Positions 9,671-17,169 of a DNA stretch of 64,000 nt are shown here, piece by piece; position 1 is the stretch's first letter, and every line of letters begins with the position of its first letter. The position numbers and the translations under genes were made by a program. Location of the stretch: assembly GCA_031425525.1 (NCBI GenBank), contig JANPJM010000049.1:1-64000 (forward strand), in the 5' to 3' direction. The stretch is from JANNMJ01 sp031425525 (GTDB lineage Bacteria > Bacteroidota > Bacteroidia > Cytophagales > Hymenobacteraceae). The notes below the pieces were generated by a model. It was not told the DNA's origin and ran no database searches. It saw only the letters and a program-made list of their open reading frames with translations.

Positions 9671-10879
9671 ATGGCCACCACCACCTCCTTCCGCGAGTAC
9701 CTCATCCAATCCGAGCCGCCCGCGCTCGATGTGGCCGCGCTGCCGCCGGGCCATACCGTCCTCAATCTGGGGCCGCAGCACCCGAGTACGCACGGCGTGC
9801 TGCGATTGGAGGTAGAGACCGATGGCGAGGTAATCGTGCGGGCCGTGCCGCACATCGGCTACCTGCACCGCTGTTTCGAGAAGCACGCCGAAGCGATGGC
9901 GCCCAACCAAACTATCCCGTATGTAGACCGGATGGATTATCTGAGTTCGATGAATTCGGAACACGTCTGGGCAATGGCCGTCGAAAAACTCCTCGGCATT
10001 ACCGAATTACCGCCGCGCGTCGAATATATTCGCGTATTGGTCGCCGAATTAAATAGAATTGCCTCGCATTTTCTCGCCATCGGCACCTACGGCCTCGACA
10101 TCGGCGCTTTCACGCCTTTTTTATGGCTAATGCGCGACCGCGAATATATTCAGCGGTTATTTGAATGGTTATCGGGTTCGCGGCTTCTATATAATTACAT
10201 CTGGGTCGGTGGCCTGTATTACGATTTGCCCCTCGAATTTGAAGCGCGCTGCCGCGAATTCGTCGAATACCTCGCGCCGAAGCTCGACGAAATGGAGCAG
10301 ATTCTGATTGAAAACTCCATTTTCGTCGAGCGCACCGCACGGGTGGGCGTGCTGCCGGCGGCCGTCGCGATTGCCTACGGTTGCTCCGGCCCGATGCTGC
10401 GCGGGTCGGGTGTGCCGCTCGATTTACGCCGCACGGTGGGCTATTCGGTGTATCCAGAGCTTGATTTCGACATCCCCGTGGGCTCCGGCCAAATGGGCAC
10501 CCTCGGCGATTGCTGGGACCGTACGTGGGTGCGCGCCCAGGAATGTCGCGAATCGCTGAAAATTATTGCACAGTGCCTCGACCAGCTCACGACCGGCCGC
10601 GCGGCGCGCACGCTCGATTTTAATCCGCAAGCGGCGTGTCCGAAAAAAATCCGTCCGAAAGCGCAGGAACTGTATTTTCGGGGCGAAACTCCGCGTGGCG
10701 AATTAGGCTATTTCTTCCGCACGACCGGCACCGGTGATATTCCTTTTCGGGTGAAGGCGCGGGCGCCTTCTTTTTCTAATTTGAGCGTGCTGCCGCAAAT
10801 AAGCCAAGGCTGTTTACTGGCCGATATGGTAGCTATTATTGGCTCCGTAGATATTGTGTTGGGGGAAGTTGATCGCTGA
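9671..10879 (+). CDS. nuoD: NADH-quinone oxidoreductase subunit D
   Basis: 402 residues; the 49-kDa subunit lining the quinone cavity of complex I. Family signatures: LNLGPQHPSTHGVLRLEVETDGE (the conserved HPSTHG loop near the quinone site), PHIGYLHRCFEKHAE, YVDRMDYLS, GDCWDRTWVRAQECRESL, and the C-terminal SVDIVLGEVDR. The translation is intact and full-length. Bases around 10000-10250 are visibly more AT-rich than neighbouring genes (gaatatatt, aatagaatt, ataattac), so this gene may have a different history. nuoE and later genes do not follow. Confidence 0.94.
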   Translation: MATTTSFREYLIQSEPPALDVAALPPGHTVLNLGPQHPSTHGVLRLEVETDGEVIVRAVPHIGYLHRCFEKHAEAMAPNQTIPYVDRMDYLSSMNSEHVWAMAVEKLLGITELPPRVEYIRVLVAELNRIASHFLAIGTYGLDIGAFTPFLWLMRDREYIQRLFEWLSGSRLLYNYIWVGGLYYDLPLEFEARCREFVEYLAPKLDEMEQILIENSIFVERTARVGVLPAAVAIAYGCSGPMLRGSGVPLDLRRTVGYSVYPELDFDIPVGSGQMGTLGDCWDRTWVRAQECRESLKIIAQCLDQLTTGRAARTLDFNPQAACPKKIRPKAQELYFRGETPRGELGYFFRTTGTGDIPFRVKARAPSFSNLSVLPQISQGCLLADMVAIIGSVDIVLGEVDR

Positions 10880-10894
10880 TTTTAAATCTTGTTC

Positions 10895-11014
10895 TGTCAT
10901 TGCGAGGAACGAAGCAATCCTCGTTTGCTCGGCGCGCGTAACTCAGCGCGCTGACTCCGCCGCCGCACCGCGCAAACGAGGATTGCTTCGTCGCAAAGCC
11001 TCCTCGCAGTGACA
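10895..11014. repeat. Dispersed element, family C (TGTCATTGCGAGG type)
   Basis: Left arm 10895-10927 starts TGTCATTGCGAGGAACGAAG; right arm 10973-11014 ends CTCCTCGCAGTGACA. The arms are largely complementary over about 30 bp (TTGC, GAGGATTGCTTCG). This sequence type is a widespread intergenic repeat in many bacteria. A partial copy is at 29271-29328. It fills the spacer between nuoD and nnr. Confidence 0.85.
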
Positions 11015-11053
11015 ACCAACCGTAAAGGGTATTCCCCCAAAAACCTCAACGCG

Positions 11054-12583
11054 ATGCAAATTCTGACCGCCACCCAACTCCGCGCCGCCGACACCCTTAC
11101 GTGTCGCACGCAAGACATTCCTGCTCTCGACCTGATGGAGCGCGCCGCGACGGCTGCCACCGATGCCATCGAGTTGCACCTGGGTTGGCTGCCCGATTTC
11201 AATGAAAAGCGCGTGGTGGTGGCGTGCGGCCCCGGTAACAACGGCGGCGATGGCCTCGTGATCGCGCGGCACCTCGCCCGGCTGCCCGGCTTGCGGGTGG
11301 CGGTGTGGCTGCTGCCCGCCGAGCGGCCATCGGCGGATCGGCAAACCAACCGGGTGCGTTTGCCCGAAGCAGTGGAGGTGCGGGAGTTGCGCGAAGGCGA
11401 CGCGATGTCGCTCGTCGAAGCCAACACGCTCGTCGTGGATGCGCTTTTCGGCACTGGTTTGGCGCGGCCGCTCGACGGGTTGGCAGCGGCGCTCGTGCGC
11501 CACCTCAACGCGAGCGGGGCCGAAATCATCAGCATTGATACGCCGAGCGGATTGCCCACCGATGGCCCACCCGCGCCAGAGGCCGCCATTGTGCAGGCCA
11601 CTAAAACCCTCACGTTTCAGGCGCCTAAACTGGCGTTTCTGCTGCCCGCCACGGGCGGCTTCGTGGGTGAGTGGGAGGTGCTTGACATTGGACTCGACCT
11701 GAGTGAAACTGCTTCAGACCTACATTTTACGCAGTCCGCCGATGTGGCACCGCTGCTCGGCCCGCGCGCCCGCTTTGGGCATAAAGGCACGTATGGGCAC
11801 GCGTTGCTGCTGGCCGGTAGCCGGGGCAAGCTGGGCGCAAGCGTACTGGCGGCGCGGGCGTGCCTCCGCAGCGGCGTGGGGCTGCTGACCGTGCAGGTGC
11901 CTGCCGTAGGTTACGGTGTGTTGCAAACCGCCGTGCCCGAAGCCATGACCCTCACCGATCCGATGGCCGACCACCTGAGCGCCCTGCCCGACGACGCTGA
12001 CTTGAGCCGGTACCAGGCGGTGGGCGTGGGGCCGGGCATCGGGCAGCACCCCGATACGGCACTGTTGCTCCGCGAACTGCTCAATGAAGCGCGCCGTCTG
12101 GATGTGCCGATGGTACTCGATGCCGATGCCCTCAACCTGCTCGCGCAACACCCGACGTGGCTCCACCACTTGCCGGCGCGCACGGTTCTCACCCCGCATC
12201 CGAAGGAGTTTGAGCGCCTCGTTGGCCCCGCGACCGACGATTTTCAGCGTCTCGACCTTCTCCGCCGCCTCGCCGCCGATACTGGCGCGTGCGTGTTGCT
12301 GAAAGGGGCGTATTCGGTGATTGCGAGCCCCACGGGTGCCCTCTATTTCAATTCCACGGGCAACCCCGGAATGGCGACCGGTGGCACCGGCGATGTACTG
12401 ACGGGCGTCATTTTGGGCCTTTTGGCGCAGGGGCTACCGCCCGTAGACGCCGCGCGGTTGGGTGCTTTCATCCACGGCCGCGCCGGCGATTTGGCCGCCC
12501 ACCGCCACGGCGAGCGCGGCTTGACCGCCGGCGATGTAGCCGAACATATTGGTCGCGCTTTTAGGGTGCAAGCAACTGACTGA
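11054..12583 (+). CDS. nnr: Bifunctional NAD(P)H-hydrate epimerase / ADP-dependent dehydratase
   Basis: 509 residues, fusing the YjeF N-terminal epimerase (about 1-210) and the ribokinase-like C-terminal dehydratase (about 225-509). Together they repair damaged NAD(P)HX. Epimerase: LMERAATAATDAI, VVACGPGNNGGDGLVIARHL, VVDALFGTGL, IDTPSGLPTDG. Dehydratase: GHKGTYGHALLLAGSRGKLGA, AVGVGPGIGQ, VLDADALNLLA, LTPHPKEFERL, VLLKGAYSVIASP and GNPGMATGGTGDVLTGVILGLLAQG. ATG 11054 was chosen over an upstream in-frame ATG (11009) that lies inside the family C repeat. The 3' end overlaps the convergent gene by 23 bp. Confidence 0.93.
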   Translation: MQILTATQLRAADTLTCRTQDIPALDLMERAATAATDAIELHLGWLPDFNEKRVVVACGPGNNGGDGLVIARHLARLPGLRVAVWLLPAERPSADRQTNRVRLPEAVEVRELREGDAMSLVEANTLVVDALFGTGLARPLDGLAAALVRHLNASGAEIISIDTPSGLPTDGPPAPEAAIVQATKTLTFQAPKLAFLLPATGGFVGEWEVLDIGLDLSETASDLHFTQSADVAPLLGPRARFGHKGTYGHALLLAGSRGKLGASVLAARACLRSGVGLLTVQVPAVGYGVLQTAVPEAMTLTDPMADHLSALPDDADLSRYQAVGVGPGIGQHPDTALLLRELLNEARRLDVPMVLDADALNLLAQHPTWLHHLPARTVLTPHPKEFERLVGPATDDFQRLDLLRRLAADTGACVLLKGAYSVIASPTGALYFNSTGNPGMATGGTGDVLTGVILGLLAQGLPPVDAARLGAFIHGRAGDLAAHRHGERGLTAGDVAEHIGRAFRVQATD

Positions 12584-13442
12584 GCGGCAGACTGAGCGCC
12601 CATTCCGCCAGCGCGGGCAACAGCAAGGTGCCGTCGCCGAGGCCCGCGAAATAGTAGTCGTGCCGCCCCGGCCGCGCGCCGCCCAGCAGCGCCGCCGCTG
12701 CCACCAGCGGCACCGCCAGCAGCAGCGCCGCGCCGCCGTTCAGCCCAGCCGGTTTCAGCAGCGCACACCCTGCCAACAGCGCCCAGCCGAGCCACCGCGT
12801 GCGGCGCTCGCCGAGCACCAACGGAATGGTGCGCGTGCCGGCGGCGCGGTCTTTTTCGACGTCCCGCAAATCGAAAACGAGGGTCAGGGCGAGTACGAAG
12901 AGGAACCGACGCGTCAGCAAAATCAGTAGTTCGGCGATGCCCACCGGCGGCGTGCCCAGGCGCGCGGGCAGCGCCACGGTGACACCCGTCCAGACGGCCG
13001 CGATGAGGATGCCTTTCGCCAATGGCACATCACGTAAAGGGCGCAACCGGCCGTTCTGGGGCACAATCGGCACCGAATACAGCCCCGCCAACGCCATCAG
13101 CGGTGCCAGTTTCAGCCAGGCGTCGGGGGTGTCGCGCAGGAGTTGCCACGCGAGCGGCGCAGCCACGCCCACGCCCAGTAGCGCCAACGCGGCCAAGGTG
13201 CGCGGGTGGCGCTGCAACCATCGGCCGCGCGCCGTGGCCGCCGGTTGGCCCCGCTTGTAGGGCACCAATCCATCGAAATTGTAGAGCGCCAACGTGGCCG
13301 CGCCCGCCAGCGCGGGCAGCCCCGCCGGTAGCCGCTGCCCCAGCAGCGCACCCGTGGCCCACGTGAGCCCGGCCGCCGCGCTTGCCAGCAGCAAGTGGCC
13401 ATACAGGGCAAAATCGAGGAGAGCGAGGAGACGGTTTTTCAC
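12561..13442 (-). CDS. UbiA-like prenyltransferase-family membrane protein
   Basis: 293 residues with about 8-9 hydrophobic segments. The UbiA second Asp-rich motif is recognisable as LVFDLRDVEKDRAAGTRTIP, but the first (normally NDxxDxxxD) is reduced to YNFDGLVPYKRG, so prenyl diphosphate binding may be altered or the substrate unusual. The GTG start at 13442 follows a GACCTTTG box 16 nt upstream (13459-13466 on the minus strand). Not part of an obvious menaquinone or haem operon. The family is fairly certain; the reaction is not. Confidence 0.7.
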   Translation of the reverse strand: MKNRLLALLDFALYGHLLLASAAAGLTWATGALLGQRLPAGLPALAGAATLALYNFDGLVPYKRGQPAATARGRWLQRHPRTLAALALLGVGVAAPLAWQLLRDTPDAWLKLAPLMALAGLYSVPIVPQNGRLRPLRDVPLAKGILIAAVWTGVTVALPARLGTPPVGIAELLILLTRRFLFVLALTLVFDLRDVEKDRAAGTRTIPLVLGERRTRWLGWALLAGCALLKPAGLNGGAALLLAVPLVAAAALLGGARPGRHDYYFAGLGDGTLLLPALAEWALSLPLSQLLAP

Positions 13443-13496
13443 GGGCGCGGCGAGGGCGCAAAGGTCAGCCGTGGGCAGCGCCGGGCGGCCGGAGGG

Positions 13497-13504
13497 TAAT
13501 TTTG
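13497..13504 (+). promoter_or_regulatory. -7 promoter element TAATTTTG
   Basis: Perfect TAnnTTTG, ending 4 nt before the ATG at 13509; predicts a leaderless mRNA. It lies back-to-back with the minus-strand promoter of the UbiA-like gene. Confidence 0.6.
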
Positions 13505-13508
13505 CCGG

Positions 13509-14504
13509 ATGCTACAAAAAGTTCGGCGCGCGCTGTTGGTGGGGGTGGGATTGTGGGTGTTGATGGCGGTTCGGCTGGTGCCGCCCGTGGTGCCATCGGG
13601 TAGCGCGCCCGCCGGGGCGCGCCTCGAAACGGAGTATAAACTGGCCGTGCCCGCCGGGCACGACAATGCCGTTTGGCACTGGCTCCGGGCCACGTACGCC
13701 ACGGCCAAGCCGCGCGCGCTCGGTACCGGCTGGGCGAGCGCGATGGGCGAAGAAACCTTCCGCGACCGCTATTTCGATGTGCCCGCCGGGACGCTGCTGA
13801 AAGTGGGTGCCGGATTGCGTCATCGGCAGCGGTTCGACACCACCGGCCACCTCACCAAACAACTCGTGCAACTCAAAATCACGACGGCCGAAACGGGTGG
13901 CATGCTGCGCGAAGAACGCAAATTCAAGCCCCTGGAAGGCGCTACGGCCGATATGGCGCTCGCGGAGGTGCTGCGCCCCGAAGACCGCCCCCGGCTCGAT
14001 ACGCTCCTCGCGCCGCTTGGGGTGGCGCTCGCGGAGGTGCAGCCGGCGTTTGGGCTCAACCAGCGCCGCCGCCGCCTGTACCTGCGCCAAAACGACGAAG
14101 ATTTCTCGACCATCACCCTCGATTCCTCCTACCACGCCGAGGGCTCCGGCGCGACGTTCACGGAAATCGAAATCGAGCTGAACGAGAAGCGTTACACCGG
14201 CGCCTCCGAAACCGAGCGCGCCCGGATGCGCGTCGTGCTGGACGGCATAAAAGCCGATTTGCTGCTTCAATTCCCCGATTTGCAGCAAGACCAGCGCCCG
14301 AAATACGCGAAAATGGCGGCGTTGCTGGCGCCCAAAACCACGGGCGCGGCGCGGGATTCTGCGGGTGCCCGTTCTCCCCAACAACAAACTCAAACCCACA
14401 CCGAAACGCCGACCAGCGCACCGCGCCCGTGGTTTTGGGTGCTGGGCGGGCTGGTCGGCGTGGGGTTGGGGTATTGGGTGCTGCGCGCGCAACGAAAGGT
14501 GTAG
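13509..14504 (+). CDS. CYTH-domain protein with membrane segments at both ends
   Basis: 331 residues. An N-terminal hydrophobic segment (ALLVGVGLWVLMAVRLV) after KVRR is followed by a CYTH/VTC-like domain: LETEYKLAVP (the E-x-E-x-K strand), FRDRYFDVP, GLRHRQRF, LVQLKI, EERKF, RRRLYLR, and FTEIEIELNE. CYTH domains bind triphosphates or phosphorylated nucleotides in a tunnel lined by these charges. After a Gln/Thr/Pro-rich linker the protein ends with PRPWFWVLGGLVGVGLGYWV and the basic tail LRAQRKV. With the first segment as a signal or anchor, the CYTH domain would lie in the periplasm, which is unusual. The C-terminal layout (linker, hydrophobic stretch, basic tail) resembles sortase/exosortase substrates; see findings. 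Confidence 0.78.
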   Translation: MLQKVRRALLVGVGLWVLMAVRLVPPVVPSGSAPAGARLETEYKLAVPAGHDNAVWHWLRATYATAKPRALGTGWASAMGEETFRDRYFDVPAGTLLKVGAGLRHRQRFDTTGHLTKQLVQLKITTAETGGMLREERKFKPLEGATADMALAEVLRPEDRPRLDTLLAPLGVALAEVQPAFGLNQRRRRLYLRQNDEDFSTITLDSSYHAEGSGATFTEIEIELNEKRYTGASETERARMRVVLDGIKADLLLQFPDLQQDQRPKYAKMAALLAPKTTGAARDSAGARSPQQQTQTHTETPTSAPRPWFWVLGGLVGVGLGYWVLRAQRKV

Positions 14505-14526
14505 CGCGGACTTTAGTCCGCACTAC
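14501..14526. terminator. Hairpin between convergent genes (GCGGACTTTAGTCCGC)
   Basis: GTAG-c-GCGGACT and AGTCCGC-a-CTAC arms overlap the stop codons of both the CYTH gene and ppa. It probably ends or stabilises both transcripts; no strong T tract. Confidence 0.45.
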
Positions 14527-15068
14527 ATGGCTTCGCGCGGGGTGTCTTCGTAGAGCTTAATGGCGCGACGCACGATTTCGAGCGCCTCCTCGCGGCCCAA
14601 AAAGTTTTCGACGACCACCGATTTGCCTTCCAGCTTCTTGTAATCCTCGTAAAACCCCCGGATTTCGAGGAGCATATGCGGCGGCAAATCGGCCAGATCG
14701 GTGAGGTGATTGACCGATTGGTCGTTCGCCGCCACCGCGATAATCTTATCGTCCTCCTCGTTGGCGTCGATCATTTGCATCACCCCGATCACTTTGGCTT
14801 CGAGGATGCACATCGCCGGCACATCCACCGAACACAGCACCATGATGTCGAGGGGGTCTTTATCGTCGCAGTAGGTGCGCGGGATGAACCCGTACGCCGC
14901 CGGGTAATGCACCGCCGAAAACAGCACGCGGTCGAGCTTCAGGAGGCCGCTGGCCTTGTCTAGCTCATACTTGCCGCGCGAGCCTTTCGGGATTTCGATG
15001 ATCGCCTGGACGATTTCGGGGGCGGTGGCGCCGTACGTCACGTCGTGCCACGGGCTGAAATTGGACAT
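14523..15068 (-). CDS. ppa: Inorganic pyrophosphatase (family I)
   Basis: 181 residues. Hydrolyses PPi to drive biosynthesis. Family I signatures: IEIPKGSRGKYELDK, DRVLFSAVHYPAAYGFIPRTYCDD and KDPLDIMVL with the Mg2+-binding Asp cluster (D-x-D-P-x-D-x-x-V type), then VIGVMQMIDANEEDDKIIAV. ATG 15068 gives the usual family N-terminus; further upstream is the 41-bp repeat array. The neighbouring upstream gene is a PafA-like phosphatase, also phosphate related. Confidence 0.93.
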   Translation of the reverse strand: MSNFSPWHDVTYGATAPEIVQAIIEIPKGSRGKYELDKASGLLKLDRVLFSAVHYPAAYGFIPRTYCDDKDPLDIMVLCSVDVPAMCILEAKVIGVMQMIDANEEDDKIIAVAANDQSVNHLTDLADLPPHMLLEIRGFYEDYKKLEGKSVVVENFLGREEALEIVRRAIKLYEDTPREAM

Positions 15069-15110
15069 ATTAGGAGGGGAAATGCTTGAGCGTCGGGTAA
15101 CTTTAAAGAA

Positions 15111-15329
15111 CGTGTGCGGCGAGGCTACCCGAAGTTCGGGTAGGGCAAAAACGTGTGCCGCAAGGCTACCCGAAGTTCGGGTAGGGCAAAAACGTGCGCC
15201 GCAAGGCTGCCCGAAGTTCGGGTAGGGCAAGAACGTGTGACGCGAGGCTACCTGAAGTTCGGGTAGGGCAAGAACGTGCGCCGCAAGGCTGCCCGAAGTT
15301 CGGGTAGGGCAAAAGCGTGTGCGGCAGGG
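15111..15329. repeat. 41-bp tandem array with internal palindrome, 5 units plus partial
   Basis: The word CGTGTG/CGTGCG recurs at 15111, 15152, 15193, 15234, 15275 and 15316, exactly 41 bp apart. Each full unit contains CTACCCGAAGTTCGGGTAG (19 bp, 9-bp arms around one central base) or a one-mismatch variant; TTCGGGTAG is invariant and the left arm varies. The array fills the spacer between the phosphatase stop codon (15330) and the ppa leader. Confidence 0.92.
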
Positions 15330-17030
15330 CTACTTCCGCAGCACCTCGCGCAAGGGTTTGCCGGTGGCGCCGTTGGGCTCCTGAATCCGCAGAAACTGGG
15401 CGAGGGTGGGGGCAATGTCGGTGATGCGGGCTGGGGCGGCGCTTTCGCCGGGTTTCACGGGGCCGCCCCAGAAAATGAGCGGTACGTGGGTGTCGTAGTT
15501 CGAGGCCGAGCCGTGGGTGGTGCCTTTCAGAAGCGGCCCGGCGTAGCCTTCGAGCCAGCCGGGCTCCATTACCACCAGCACATCGCCGGAGCGTTTGGGG
15601 TAGAAGCCGTTTTCGAGGTACATCAGCAGCCCTGATTCCCAGTGCGATTTCTGCAAATCGATGGCCGTAATCGCGCGGCTCACGCCCGCAAACTGCGTCA
15701 TGAACGCCACCACTTCCTCCTCTACATCGGCCAAGCGCAGGTTGCAGGTACGGATGAGGGCGTGGTTGAGGTAAATCTGCTGATTGTCGTAGGCCAGCAC
15801 CCAATTGCCGGCGCCGTGGCGGCGGGCCAGCTCGTGCTGCAACGAATCGCGCATGAGTACCGGCCCGATGGAGCCCGCCGGTACGTGCCGCTGCGCCAGA
15901 AACCCGGCGGCGTGGGCGGCGCCGTGGTCGGCGGTGAGGAACACGAGCGTGCGGTCTTTCCCGATTTCGCTTTCGAGCAGGTCGAGGAGCAAGCCGAGGT
16001 CGTGGTCGAGGCGGAGGTACGTGTCTTCCACTTCCACCGCGTTGGGGCCGTAAAAATGCCCCACGTAATCGGTGGAAGAAAACGAAACGGCCAGAAAATC
16101 AGTGCCTACGTTCTTGCCCAGCCGTTCGCCGAGGATGGCCGCCCCCGCCGCCGCCACCGTGAGCGTATTGCCGAAGGGCGTTTGCCGGAGCAAATCGTAG
16201 GTGGCGGGCGCCTGGCTCGCCATCGGCACTTTGGCAAGGCCCGCCGCCCGGATGGCGGGCAGGTCGTGGGGGAAAACCGGACGTTCCTCGCCCGGAAACG
16301 TATTTTCCCAGGGGGCGTCGTCGGAAGTGCTTTCGGTGTAGGCCGCAATGGGCAGCAAGGGCGTCCAGGGGCGGCGCAAGAGCGTGTCGGAGAGGTGGCG
16401 GCCGTTGAAATCCTGCATCCATTTCGGCAACTCCTCCATATAATAGGTGCTGCTGATGAAGTTGCCGGTGAGGCCGTCGTACCAGTACGCGCCCGTCGGG
16501 AAGTGCCCGGCCGGCAAGATCGAGCCCCGGTCTTTGAGGCACACGCCTACCACTTTGCTCTCGATGTCGGCGAGGCGCAGCTCGTCGGTAATGGTGGTGG
16601 TGAGCAGAAACTTCGGCGACATCTGCCCCGCCCTTGACGACGAGCCCACGGTTTGCACGGCGGAGTCTTCGGTCACGTACACGTCTTTGCCGGTTTCGCG
16701 CACAAACCAGTTGTTGCCCACGATGCCGTTCCCGCTCGGTCCCGTGCCCGTGTACACCGCCGCGTGGCCGGGGCCGGTGTAGGTCGGCACATAGTCGTAA
16801 TGGCAGTCGGTGTACTGAAACCCTTGGGCCAAAAGCCGCTTGAAGCCGCCGGTGGCGGGGTATTTTTCCCAGTAGCGGTACAAAAAATCGTAGCGCATCT
16901 GGTCGATCACGATGCCCACCACCAGCTTCGGGCGCGGCAGCGCGCGCTTGGCTGCCAAGGCAGGTGCCCGTTGCCCCCAACCAACCGCAGGCAACAAAAT
17001 GAAAGCAAGGGCGAGTAACCGATTTCTCAT
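15330..17030 (-). CDS. PafA-like alkaline phosphatase
   Basis: 566 residues with a signal peptide (LLALAFILLPAVGWGQ), so periplasmic or surface-located. The alkaline phosphatase superfamily core is visible: VGIVIDQMRYDF (first metal-binding Asp), YTGPGHAAVYTG with the nucleophile Thr as in PafA (Flavobacterium/Elizabethkingia enzyme), NNWFVRE, SFSSTDYVGHFYGP (Asp and His metal ligands), FLTADHGAAH (Asp-His) and THGSASNYDTHVPLIFWG (His ligand). All expected metal ligands seem present, so it is probably active on phosphate monoesters. A GACTTTTG box lies 4 nt before the ATG. Confidence 0.9.
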   Translation of the reverse strand: MRNRLLALAFILLPAVGWGQRAPALAAKRALPRPKLVVGIVIDQMRYDFLYRYWEKYPATGGFKRLLAQGFQYTDCHYDYVPTYTGPGHAAVYTGTGPSGNGIVGNNWFVRETGKDVYVTEDSAVQTVGSSSRAGQMSPKFLLTTTITDELRLADIESKVVGVCLKDRGSILPAGHFPTGAYWYDGLTGNFISSTYYMEELPKWMQDFNGRHLSDTLLRRPWTPLLPIAAYTESTSDDAPWENTFPGEERPVFPHDLPAIRAAGLAKVPMASQAPATYDLLRQTPFGNTLTVAAAGAAILGERLGKNVGTDFLAVSFSSTDYVGHFYGPNAVEVEDTYLRLDHDLGLLLDLLESEIGKDRTLVFLTADHGAAHAAGFLAQRHVPAGSIGPVLMRDSLQHELARRHGAGNWVLAYDNQQIYLNHALIRTCNLRLADVEEEVVAFMTQFAGVSRAITAIDLQKSHWESGLLMYLENGFYPKRSGDVLVVMEPGWLEGYAGPLLKGTTHGSASNYDTHVPLIFWGGPVKPGESAAPARITDIAPTLAQFLRIQEPNGATGKPLREVLRK

Positions 17031-17034
17031 TCGG

Positions 17035-17042
17035 CAAAAGTC
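17035..17042 (-). promoter_or_regulatory. -7-like element GACTTTTG
   Basis: Seven of eight matches to TAnnTTTG on the minus strand, 4 nt before the phosphatase ATG; predicts a leaderless or nearly leaderless mRNA. Confidence 0.45.
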
Positions 17043-17169
17043 GGTACCGGCAGCCGGAATCGGCGTTGAGCGCCACGTTACGCCGCACCGCCCGCCCCTC
17101 CCGACCTTTGGCGGCTTAGTTCATATCCTCCACATCATCATATCTCTTCATCTCCACATCCTCCTCCCC

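Noticed and set aside
15111..15329. CRISPR array
   Set aside because: Whole 41-bp units repeat, with no unique spacers, and no cas genes are nearby.
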